Assembly: GCA_934655935.1 (NCBI GenBank)
Contig: CAKUHJ010000012.1
Location: 1 to 23,272 of the forward strand
Direction: 5' to 3'
DNA: 23,272 bases
Source of the DNA: an uncultured Oscillospiraceae bacterium
GTDB lineage: Bacteria > Bacillota > Clostridia > Oscillospirales > Oscillospiraceae
The notes under the pieces are model-generated. The model did not search any database and was not told where the DNA came from. It worked only from the letters and a program-made list of their open reading frames with translations. Positions 1 through 7,471 of the stretch are shown piece by piece (positions within the stretch are counted from its first letter, which is position 1; each line of letters opens with the position of its first letter). Made by a program: the position numbers and the translations under genes.

Positions 1-1952
1 GCCAGGGCGGGGTTGATGAGCTCGCCGCAGTCGTGGACGTTGATGATGTCCTTCAGCGTCACCTTGCACATGGGGATATCCACCTCCACCTCGGCGAAGG
101 TGCAGCCGAAGGAATAGGCGTTGTTGCGGATGGTATAGGTGGATTCCGCCGTCAGATGCTCGGAATGCACGGGGTTATACTGCGCCGTCATGGAGAGCTC
201 CGAAAGACTCATAAGGACGCGCCCGTCCGTTGTACGGACAATGTTGGAGTCCACGACGTCCATATTATAGACCGCCTGCCGGGTCACATCGCAGGCATAT
301 TTCAGGATTTTTTCCTTCAGAAGAAGGCCGGTCTGCCGGATGGAAAAGCCTGCCGTAAACGTCTGCCGGGAGGCATAGGCGCCAAGGCCGGTCGGCGTGA
401 CGTCCGTATCCTGGCAGGAGACGACGTGCACCTTATGGTAATCCGCCAGTCCCAGCACCTCTGCGGTCATCTGGGCATAGGCCGTATCGGCGCCCTGGCC
501 GATCTCCGTTTCGCCGACCTGCACCATGACCGAGCCGTCCAGATTCAGCTGCATCCGGCACGAGGAGGTTTCCAGCGAAATCGGGAACACCGCGGTATTG
601 TACCAGAAGGTCGCCATGCCGACACCGCGGCGGATGGGACCGGTCTGATTCTGATACTGCCGGAGCTTTTCCTCGTATCCGATTGCCTTCATGCCCTTTT
701 CCAGGCACTGGCGGAACGAGTCCTCGTAAAGCTCATTCTTGGAGAAGCCGTCGACATAGCCCTTGGGCATCAAATTCTTCCAGCGGAACTCCAGCGGCGT
801 CATGCCGACGGCGGCCGCGCACTCCTCCGCGTGGGACTCGTCGGCAAACGAGGCCTGCGGCATGCCGTAGCCGCGCATTGCGCCCGCGGTCGGCCGGTTG
901 GTAAAGACCGTGTAGGCGTCGCCTTCAAAATTCTCGCAGGGGTAATGCTGGTTGAACGAGCCCATGGCCTTTGCCACAATCGAGTGGCCGTGCGAGGCGT
1001 AGGAGCCCTGGTTGGAGAAGCACTCGACCTTCCGCGCGGCGATCGTTCCGTCCTTCCGCAGCCAGGAAATCAGGTGGAAGCGGATGGCGTGGCGCACACG
1101 GTTGGAAACAAAGGTTTCCTCCCGCGAGCAGTCAAGCTTGACGCAGCGCCCGCCCACCTGCGTGCAGCACCAGGCGCACAGCGGCTCATAGAGCGCGTCC
1201 TGCTTGTTGCCGAAGCCGCCGCCGATATAGGGCTTGACGACGCGGACGTCACCCCATGGCCGTCCCAGCGCCTGGCCGACGATGCGGCGGATGATGTGCG
1301 GAATCTGCGTGGAGCTGGTCACGACGATGCGGCCGTTTTCCTCATAGCAGAAGCAGCCGTGATTTTCGATATGGCAGTGCTGGACCGTCGGCGTTTCGTA
1401 CCAGCCCTCTACCCGGATCAGTCCCGGCTCCTGACTGGCCTGCGCGTAGTTTCCGGCGGAGGCCGAGGTATGGTTCAGAATATTATGGGGATACTTTTCA
1501 TGCAGCTGCGGCGCGCCGTCCTCCATCGCCTTCTGTACGTCCAGGACAAACGGAAGCTCCTCATACTCCACAGTGATGGCGCGCACGGCCTGCATGGCCG
1601 CAACCTCATCCTCCGCGATGACGGCGCAGACGTCGTCCCCGTAATAGCGCACATGGCGGTTCAGAAGATGTCGGTCCTTCACATCCTGATGATGCGGGTC
1701 CATGGACCAGGGATGTCCGGCCGTCGGGAAGGGAAGGTCCGGCACATCAAAGCAGGTCAGAATTTTCACCACGCCCGGAATCTGCTCCGCCCGGCTCAGG
1801 TCCACGGATTTGACAAAGCCGTGCGCAATTTCCGCGTGCTTGATTCTGACAATCAACGCGTCCTTCGGGGCAAGATCGTCATAATATCTGGTTCGGCCGG
1901 TCACCTTGTCAAAGGCGTCCACACGAACCTCGCTCTTTCCTACGATGCCCAT
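1..1952 (-). CDS. xdhA: Xanthine dehydrogenase, molybdenum-binding subunit (3' end off window)
   Basis: Large catalytic subunit of a molybdenum hydroxylase that oxidises hypoxanthine/xanthine to urate, normally with separate FAD (XdhB) and 2Fe-2S (XdhC) subunits. The minus strand is open from the ATG at 1952 to the left edge, about 650 codons; about 110 C-terminal residues of the usual ~760 are missing. Recognisable segments, in order, are an N-terminal VRVDAFDKVTGR, SSTQIPHIIRRIVGQALG, the glycine-rich GGGFGNKQD, AMRGYGMPQ, GETEIGQGADTAYAQM, QDTDVTP and VHDCGELINP. These match XdhA along its length, as recalled from the E. coli protein. The start is fixed by GGAGGT nine bases upstream. xdhB and xdhC would be expected beyond the left edge. 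It is divergent from a molybdopterin cytidylyltransferase gene, which fits cofactor supply. The exact purine substrate is inferred from family only. Confidence 0.93.
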   Translation of the reverse strand, partial: MGIVGKSEVRVDAFDKVTGRTRYYDDLAPKDALIVRIKHAEIAHGFVKSVDLSRAEQIPGVVKILTCFDVPDLPFPTAGHPWSMDPHHQDVKDRHLLNRHVRYYGDDVCAVIAEDEVAAMQAVRAITVEYEELPFVLDVQKAMEDGAPQLHEKYPHNILNHTSASAGNYAQASQEPGLIRVEGWYETPTVQHCHIENHGCFCYEENGRIVVTSSTQIPHIIRRIVGQALGRPWGDVRVVKPYIGGGFGNKQDALYEPLCAWCCTQVGGRCVKLDCSREETFVSNRVRHAIRFHLISWLRKDGTIAARKVECFSNQGSYASHGHSIVAKAMGSFNQHYPCENFEGDAYTVFTNRPTAGAMRGYGMPQASFADESHAEECAAAVGMTPLEFRWKNLMPKGYVDGFSKNELYEDSFRQCLEKGMKAIGYEEKLRQYQNQTGPIRRGVGMATFWYNTAVFPISLETSSCRMQLNLDGSVMVQVGETEIGQGADTAYAQMTAEVLGLADYHKVHVVSCQDTDVTPTGLGAYASRQTFTAGFSIRQTGLLLKEKILKYACDVTRQAVYNMDVVDSNIVRTTDGRVLMSLSELSMTAQYNPVHSEHLTAESTYTIRNNAYSFGCTFAEVEVDIPMCKVTLKDIINVHDCGELINPAL

Positions 1953-1976
1953 GCTTGTGATACCTCCGTTTGCTGC

Positions 1977-2009
1977 AGGCGGGCGCAGACAGGCCTTCCC
2001 GCCTTTTTT
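1977..2009 (+). terminator. Hairpin plus T-run in the xdhA/mocA intergenic region
   Basis: AGGCGGG (1977-1983) pairs with CCCGCCT (1998-2004) across a 14-nt loop and is followed by six T on the plus strand. In the plus direction it looks like a weak intrinsic terminator, but no plus-strand gene precedes it. On the minus strand the same hairpin lies in the xdhA 5' leader, between the predicted start and the ribosome-binding site. Confidence 0.35.
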
Positions 2010-2019
2010 GATTGATTTT

Positions 2020-2025
2020 ATCATA
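2020..2025 (-). promoter_or_regulatory. Extended -10 promoter element for xdhA
   Basis: On the minus strand the sequence reads TGTTATGAT, an extended -10 (TGn plus TATGAT), giving a start near 2013 and a leader of about 60 nt. No good -35 hexamer stands 17 bases upstream, where the sequence is a T-rich run. Such a promoter may depend on the extended -10 or on an activator. Confidence 0.5.
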
Positions 2026-2104
2026 ACACAGGGCGAAAAAAAGGAAAAGCAAAAGCGTGATTCTAGTTTTGAGATAACGAATTTTTCGGAATTGCCGAAC
2101 AAAC

Positions 2105-2133
2105 TTGCCTTTTGTGTCAAAAAAGCTTATACT
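2105..2133 (+). promoter_or_regulatory. Sigma-A-type promoter for the mocA-like gene
   Basis: TTGCCT (2105-2110), a 17-bp spacer and TATACT (2128-2133) form a near-consensus promoter. The start would fall near 2140, leaving a leader of about 28 nt with the ribosome-binding site AAAGGAGGGG at 2152-2161. Confidence 0.75.
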
Positions 2134-2168
2134 GAATTGGTCAGATTTCCAAAAGGAGGGGCTTATGC

Positions 2169-2810
2169 ATGCAATCTGCCGCCCGCGTCGGCTGTGTGAT
2201 TATGGCCGCGGGAAACGCCGCGCGCTTCGGAGAAAATAAGCTTGAGGCCCTGCTGGACGGCAGAAGCCTGATCCGCCGCGCGTTTGACGCCGTGCCGGAG
2301 GGGCTTTTCCATGCCGTCGTCGTCGTTACGCAGTATGACCGGATCGAAGCGCTTGCCGAAACGTACGGCTTCTCCTGCGTCCGCAACCGTCACCCGGAGC
2401 TGGGGCTGAGCCATACGGTCTGCCTGGGCACCGGCGCGCTTGGCGGCTGCTGCGACGCAATTTTATATATGGTCGCCGACCAGCCGCTTCTGACCGCCGC
2501 AACCATCCGCCGGCTTGTAGCAGCCTGGCGGGAAAATCCCGAAAAAATCGTCAGCGCGGCCTGCGGCGGCCGCCGCGGAAATCCCTGCGTGTTTCCGCGG
2601 GCGTTTTTCCCCGAGCTTCAGGCGCTCTGCGGCGACCGGGGCGGCAGCGCCGTCATCCGCCGCCATGAGGACCGGCTTCTCGCGCTGGAGACCGGCGCGC
2701 TGGAGCTGAGCGACTGCGATACGCGCGAGGCTCTGCAGCAGCTGCAGGAGGCCGGAAAATACGGAAAATCTTCAGAAAAGCTTAAGGCCCCCGGCCCTTG
2801 CCAATCGTAA
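2169..2810 (+). CDS. mocA: MocA-like molybdenum cofactor cytidylyltransferase
   Basis: A 213-residue MobA-like NTP transferase, probably joining CMP (or another nucleotide) to molybdopterin to make the dinucleotide cofactor used by xanthine-dehydrogenase-type enzymes. The N-terminal nucleotide-binding signature reads MAAGNAARFGENK (residues 12-24), with the usual late Lys. The metal-binding DQP motif is at 104-106 (VADQPLL), and RRGNPCVFPR replaces the usual GHP segment. The ATG at 2169 has AAAGGAGGGG about 7 bases upstream; the ATG at 2165 is out of frame. It is divergent from xdhA, which supports a role in cofactor maturation. The CTP versus GTP choice cannot be read with certainty; MocA is preferred over MobA because of the xdhA neighbour. 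The last 15 residues, rich in K, S and P, look like a non-conserved tail, and the next promoter overlaps them. Confidence 0.85.
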   Translation: MQSAARVGCVIMAAGNAARFGENKLEALLDGRSLIRRAFDAVPEGLFHAVVVVTQYDRIEALAETYGFSCVRNRHPELGLSHTVCLGTGALGGCCDAILYMVADQPLLTAATIRRLVAAWRENPEKIVSAACGGRRGNPCVFPRAFFPELQALCGDRGGSAVIRRHEDRLLALETGALELSDCDTREALQQLQEAGKYGKSSEKLKAPGPCQS

Positions 2811-2826
2811 CAGTTTCTGCTATACT
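2798..2826 (+). promoter_or_regulatory. Promoter of the leader-peptide transcript
   Basis: TTGCCA (2798-2803), a 17-bp spacer and TATACT (2821-2826) overlap the last codons of the preceding gene. The start would be near 2833, only about 140 nt before a strong hairpin, so a short RNA or an attenuated leader is expected. Confidence 0.75.
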
Positions 2827-2873
2827 TGTTACAGCTGGTAAACATTTTGTAACTTTTATAGAAAGGAGGACAT

Positions 2874-2933
2874 TTGCTTACCGGCCGTTTCATCCTCACC
2901 CTCATTTCCTTTACACAACACCATCCTGGCTGA
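2874..2933 (+). CDS. Putative 19-residue leader peptide
   Basis: A short frame starts with TTG at 2874, four bases after AAAGGAGG (2862-2869), and ends with TGA at 2931-2933. It encodes MLTGRFILTLISFTQHHPG. The stop codon touches the 5' arm of the GC-rich hairpin that begins at 2934, so a ribosome paused at the stop would cover that arm. This is the usual geometry of ribosome-dependent attenuators. The peptide has no Asn codon, so simple asparagine attenuation is unlikely. Translation from TTG and function are inferred; the family is not recognised. Confidence 0.45.
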   Translation: MLTGRFILTLISFTQHHPG

Positions 2934-2973
2934 GGCCCGCTGCCGGAACGGCAGCGGGCCCCGGCGTTTTTTT
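2934..2973 (+). terminator. Strong hairpin terminator/attenuator upstream of asnA
   Basis: GGCCCGCTGCCG (2934-2945) and CGGCAGCGGGCC (2949-2960) form a perfect 12-bp stem with a GAA loop. A run of seven T (2967-2973) starts six bases after the stem, slightly further than usual. It lies immediately after the stop codon of the putative leader peptide and 22 bases before the asnA promoter. Confidence 0.7.
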
Positions 2974-2994
2974 CCTGTTTTTTGTGGATCATGC

Positions 2995-3023
2995 TTGCAT
3001 CGTGCCGCAAGGCATTGTATAAT
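2995..3023 (+). promoter_or_regulatory. Promoter of asnA-asnS
   Basis: TTGCAT (2995-3000), a 17-bp spacer and a perfect TATAAT (3018-3023). The start is expected near 3030, giving a leader of about 60 nt before the asnA ATG. Confidence 0.8.
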
Positions 3024-3032
3024 ATGACACAT

Positions 3033-3050
3033 TCATGAGCAAGCTCATGA
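3033..3050. promoter_or_regulatory. Perfect inverted repeat at the asnA transcription start
   Basis: TCATGAGC and GCTCATGA flank an AA centre (8-bp arms). The element begins about 3 bases after the expected start, so it could be a repressor operator or a 5'-end RNA hairpin. There is no T-run, so it is not a terminator. Confidence 0.5.
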
Positions 3051-3090
3051 TATTTCAAAAAACAAAAACCGTGAAAGGGAGGTTTGTCGC

Positions 3091-4098
3091 ATGAGCAAGG
3101 TCGTTATTCCGAAAGACTACCGTGCGCCGCTGAGCGTGTATGAGCTGCAGCGGGCCATCGAATTTATCAAGAGCAATTTCCAGGTGAATCTGGGAAATGC
3201 ACTCAATCTGCGCCGCGTTTCCGCGCCGCTGTTTGTGGAGGAGAATTCCGGCCTGAACGACAACCTCAACGGTTACGAGCGCCCGGTCAGCTTTGACATT
3301 CCGGACGTCGGCGCGAACGCGCAGGTCGTTCATTCCCTTGCAAAGTGGAAGCGTCTGGCGCTCAAGCGCTATGAGTTCAACGTCGGCAAGGGCCTGTTCA
3401 CCGATATGAACGCCATCCGCCGCGACGAGGCGCTGGATAATCTGCACTCGGTCTATGTCGACCAGTGGGACTGGGAGAAGGTCATCTCCCGCGAGGACCG
3501 GAACGAGGCATATCTGAAGCGGACCGTGCGCGACATTGTCGGCGCGGTGTGCGAGACGAACGACGCGCTCGGCGTCGCGTTCCCGAGCCTGCATACAAAG
3601 CTTTCGCGCGATGTGTTTTTCATCACCACGCAGCAGCTTGAGGACCTCTACCCGGACAAGACCCCCAAGGAGCGCGAAAACGCCATTGTCCGCGAGCACC
3701 CCACCGTTTTCCTCATGCAGATCGGCGATAAGCTGAAATCCGGCCAGCCGCACGACGGCCGCGCGCCCGACTATGACGACTGGACGCTCAACGGCGATAT
3801 TTTAATGTGGAACCCGGTTCTGGAATGCGCGTTTGAGATTTCCTCCATGGGCATCCGCGTGGACGAGGCGGCGATGGACCGCCAGTTGCACCTGGCCGGC
3901 TGCGACGACCGCCGGGAGCTCCCGTTCCATAAAATGCTGCTTTCAGGCCAGCTTCCGCTTACCATGGGCGGCGGCATCGGCCAGAGCCGGCTGTGCATGC
4001 TCATGATCGGCACCTGCCATATCGGCGAGGTTCAGTCGAGCCTCTGGGACCCGGCAACCTGCGAGGCCTGCGCGAAGGCCGGAATTCTGCTTCTGTAA
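3091..4098 (+). CDS. asnA: Aspartate-ammonia ligase (AsnA-type asparagine synthetase)
   Basis: Cytosolic enzyme that makes asparagine from aspartate, ammonia and ATP; related in fold to class II aspartyl/asparaginyl-tRNA synthetases. The 335-residue product is full length for the family (about 330-340). Conserved segments are FIKSNF.VNLGNALNLRRVSAPLF near the N-terminus, SGLNDNLNG, VVHSLAKWKRLALKRY, HSVYVDQWDWEKVI (about residues 113-126), and the C-terminal MGGGIGQSRLCMLMIGTCHIGEVQ. The ATG is preceded by GGGAGG with an 8-base gap. asnS follows 25 bases downstream, so the two genes that make asparagine and charge tRNA-Asn form one unit. Expression is probably set by the promoter and inverted repeat just upstream. 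No T-box or riboswitch was seen in the leader. Confidence 0.96.
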   Translation: MSKVVIPKDYRAPLSVYELQRAIEFIKSNFQVNLGNALNLRRVSAPLFVEENSGLNDNLNGYERPVSFDIPDVGANAQVVHSLAKWKRLALKRYEFNVGKGLFTDMNAIRRDEALDNLHSVYVDQWDWEKVISREDRNEAYLKRTVRDIVGAVCETNDALGVAFPSLHTKLSRDVFFITTQQLEDLYPDKTPKERENAIVREHPTVFLMQIGDKLKSGQPHDGRAPDYDDWTLNGDILMWNPVLECAFEISSMGIRVDEAAMDRQLHLAGCDDRRELPFHKMLLSGQLPLTMGGGIGQSRLCMLMIGTCHIGEVQSSLWDPATCEACAKAGILLL

Positions 4099-4123
4099 TA
4101 CGACACGAAAAGAGGACTTTTAA

Positions 4124-5480
<1,357 letters not shown>

Positions 5481-5503
5481 GCCGCAGTCCCGCAAAACCG
5501 AAC

Positions 5504-5532
5504 AAGGCGGAGGCCCCGTGCCTCCGCCTTTT
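5504..5532 (+). terminator. Hairpin after asnS
   Basis: AAGGCGGAGGC (5504-5514) and GCCTCCGCCTT (5520-5530) form an 11-bp stem with a CCCGT loop. The T tract is only four bases, two of them in the stem. It probably ends the asnA-asnS transcript. Confidence 0.6.
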
Positions 5533-5559
5533 GGCTATGAAATTGTCTGATACCTGACC

Positions 5560-6714
5560 ATGAAAAGCAAGTATTTACCGCCTGTATTTCTCTGCCTTCT
5601 TCTTGCCATGCTGCTTCTGACGGTTTTTCAGAAGCAGCCGGGCGTCTCCTTTTATGAAAACCGCCAGCTTGCCGCCGCGCCGGTTCTGAGCATGCAAACC
5701 CTTCTGGACGGCAGCGCGTTCCGCGGCGCCGAGCGCTATTTCAGCGACCATCTGGCCCTGCGAGAGCCGCTTCTGAAGCTTAACACGGGCGTGAAGCTCG
5801 CCCTGAAGGCGCCGGTTGTGGGCGACATTGTCATCTCCGGCGACACGCTGCTCCCCTATCATGCTGTGCAGCTTCCCACCTACGACCACGAGGCGATGCA
5901 GACGGAGCTTGCGCTTCTGGAGCGGCTGAACGAGGCCTGCGCGCAGCGGGGCGTCGCGTTTTTATACGTCGCAATTCCCGAGCAGAGCAGCGCCTTTCAA
6001 GACCGCTATCCGGAGGGACTCTTCTCCTCCGCCTATCGCGACGGCGCCATGCGCGAAGACTTCCTGCGCGGCCTGCAGGCGCGCGGCGTCCCCTGTCTCG
6101 ATATGACGCCGGTGCTCCTGTCTGACGCGGACGCCTACTACCCCAAGACCGATCACCATTACAATCTTTACGGCGCCTATGAAGCCTGCCGTCAGATTTT
6201 CCTGCGCCTGCAGGACATGGGCCTTGATGCGCGCAGCCTGCCGGCGCCGGAGTTTACGCCCGTGCAGACGCCGTTTCTCGGATCCAGGGCCAGAAAGCTC
6301 ATGGGGCTGTTTTCCTCGGAGGATCAGCTGTATACTTATACGCTGCCTGCCGGCGTCCCCTTCACCCGGCGCGACAACGGAAAAGAGGTCCCCGCCGCGG
6401 TTTTCGACGACAGCCGGAACAATCTCTACGGCTATTACATGGGCGGCGACGTCGCCGAAACGCAGCTCTGCACAGGCCGCCCGGAGCTGCCGAAGCTCCT
6501 GATTGTGGGCGACTCGTTTACAAACGCGCTGGAATGCCTGCTCTATCCCGCGTTTGACGAAATGCGCAGCCTGGATTTCCGCTACTATACCGGCTGCTCG
6601 ATTCTGGAATATCTGGACAGCTTCCAGCCGGATGTGCTGCTCCTGGTCCGCGACGATCTTTCCTTCATCGTGACCGCAGGCAACGGCAGCCTCGGCCTTC
6701 TTGAAAAATCGTAA
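5560..6714 (+). CDS. Membrane-anchored DHHW-family / AlgX-AlgJ-like SGNH protein
   Basis: A 384-residue protein with an N-terminal membrane segment or uncleaved signal (about residues 6-23) and an extracytoplasmic body. Typical of the DHHW/AlgX-AlgJ group are ENRQLAAAP followed by a YFSDHLALRE segment, DHHYNLYGAY (D198, H199, H200) and GDSFTNALE (D318, S319). These are the Asp-His and Ser positions of the SGNH-like catalytic triad used in O-acetylation of surface glycans. Such proteins usually sit beside an AlgI-type MBOAT acyltransferase that supplies acetyl groups; none is in this window, so the substrate is open. The upstream Shine-Dalgarno is poor, and the start is chosen because it begins the membrane segment. 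A terminator-like hairpin precedes it and a good terminator follows, so it looks monocistronic, though I see no clear promoter. Confidence 0.75.
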   Translation: MKSKYLPPVFLCLLLAMLLLTVFQKQPGVSFYENRQLAAAPVLSMQTLLDGSAFRGAERYFSDHLALREPLLKLNTGVKLALKAPVVGDIVISGDTLLPYHAVQLPTYDHEAMQTELALLERLNEACAQRGVAFLYVAIPEQSSAFQDRYPEGLFSSAYRDGAMREDFLRGLQARGVPCLDMTPVLLSDADAYYPKTDHHYNLYGAYEACRQIFLRLQDMGLDARSLPAPEFTPVQTPFLGSRARKLMGLFSSEDQLYTYTLPAGVPFTRRDNGKEVPAAVFDDSRNNLYGYYMGGDVAETQLCTGRPELPKLLIVGDSFTNALECLLYPAFDEMRSLDFRYYTGCSILEYLDSFQPDVLLLVRDDLSFIVTAGNGSLGLLEKS

Positions 6715-6718
6715 CAAG

Positions 6719-6760
6719 CGCCGCTGCGGTTCAATTTTGGAACTTCAGCGGTGTTTTTTT
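6719..6760 (+). terminator. Intrinsic terminator after the DHHW-family gene
   Basis: CGCCGCTG pairs with CAGCGGTG (one G-U), extended inward by GTTC/GAAC across a mismatch, followed directly by seven T (6754-6760). Confidence 0.8.
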
Positions 6761-6822
6761 ACAAAAAAACATGGGATCATCCGTTTTTATTCTGCACGCC
6801 CCGCCTCTGCTTAACATTTGAT

Positions 6823-6852
6823 AATTGCAATTGGAGGATTCTGTAATAGAAT
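6823..6852 (+). promoter_or_regulatory. Promoter region with 10-bp palindrome before the Crp/Fnr gene
   Basis: TTGCAA (6825-6830), a 16-bp spacer and TAGAAT (6847-6852) form a plausible promoter; TTGATA (6818-6823) with TGTAAT (6842-6847) and an 18-bp spacer is an alternative. The perfect palindrome AATTGCAATT (6823-6832) overlaps the -35 and could be an operator, perhaps for the regulator encoded just downstream. Confidence 0.5.
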
Positions 6853-6876
6853 AGATTCAGAACTGGAGGATGAGAC

Positions 6877-7455
6877 ATGAACGAAGTTTTACGTTTGCTG
6901 GATTATCTTGAAATTCAGTCTTCTTCCCTGCGGCAGACCTTTATCCCCCTGGCGCAGCACCGGAGGCTGAAAAAGGGCGAGAGCCTGTACAAAGGCGGCG
7001 AGGATACCACCTATCTCTATTTTCTGATTTCCGGTATTCTCCGCGGCTATACCCTCAGCGCCGGCGGCAGGGAATATACGGAGTGTATTCTTTATCAATA
7101 CGGCCATTCGCACATCGGCGCAATCGGAATGGAGCATGAATTCCGGCTCAACAAAAATCTCGAAGCGCTGACAGATACGGAGCTGCTCTTCTTTGACGTC
7201 CGGCCCATCATAAAGGAGCTTCCGAACTCCATTGAGCTGCTCCGGGTCTACGCAAAAAAGCTGGAGGAGGGCTACCGCCAGATGTGGCAGGTGCACGAAA
7301 TTATGCGCGAATCTGCGCCCAGGCGCTACCGCTGGTTCCAGAAGACCTACCCGAACCTTCAGGACGTCATGCAGCTGAAGGATATCGCCTCCTTCCTCGG
7401 CGTCACGCCGGTAACCCTCAGCCGCATCCGGGCGCAGGAAAAAGCAGTGAAATAA
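6877..7455 (+). CDS. Crp/Fnr-family transcriptional regulator (short form)
   Basis: A 192-residue cytoplasmic DNA-binding protein. Residues about 25-115 have the cyclic-nucleotide-binding beta-roll pattern (KKGESLYKGGEDTTYLYFLISGILRGY). A long helix follows (IELLRVYAKKLEEGYRQMWQVHE), then a C-terminal helix-turn-helix (LKDIASFLGVTPVTLSRIR, about 167-185). It is shorter than classical Crp or Fnr and resembles the truncated Crp/Fnr group of anaerobes. No Fnr-type N-terminal Cys cluster is visible, so an iron-sulphur sensor is unlikely; the ligand is unknown. GGAGG stands seven bases before the ATG. The next gene, encoding a large surface protein, begins 17 bases after the stop, so the two are almost certainly co-transcribed and this regulator may control that protein. 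Confidence 0.85.
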   Translation: MNEVLRLLDYLEIQSSSLRQTFIPLAQHRRLKKGESLYKGGEDTTYLYFLISGILRGYTLSAGGREYTECILYQYGHSHIGAIGMEHEFRLNKNLEALTDTELLFFDVRPIIKELPNSIELLRVYAKKLEEGYRQMWQVHEIMRESAPRRYRWFQKTYPNLQDVMQLKDIASFLGVTPVTLSRIRAQEKAVK

Positions 7456-7471
7456 CAGGAGAAAAAGAAAT

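Noticed and set aside
1953-2013. Molybdenum-cofactor or purine riboswitch in the xdhA leader
   Set aside because: The leader is about 60 nt with one simple hairpin; neither aptamer architecture is present.
33-2015. Long plus-strand open frame (660 codons)
   Set aside because: It is the antisense of xdhA, whose minus-strand translation has clear family motifs. The plus frame has no family signature and is rich in His/Arg/Gly typical of antisense frames in GC-rich genes.
3024-3090. T-box leader for asnA-asnS
   Set aside because: No T-box consensus (AGGGTGG..CCGCG) or specifier stem; the leader is about 60 nt.
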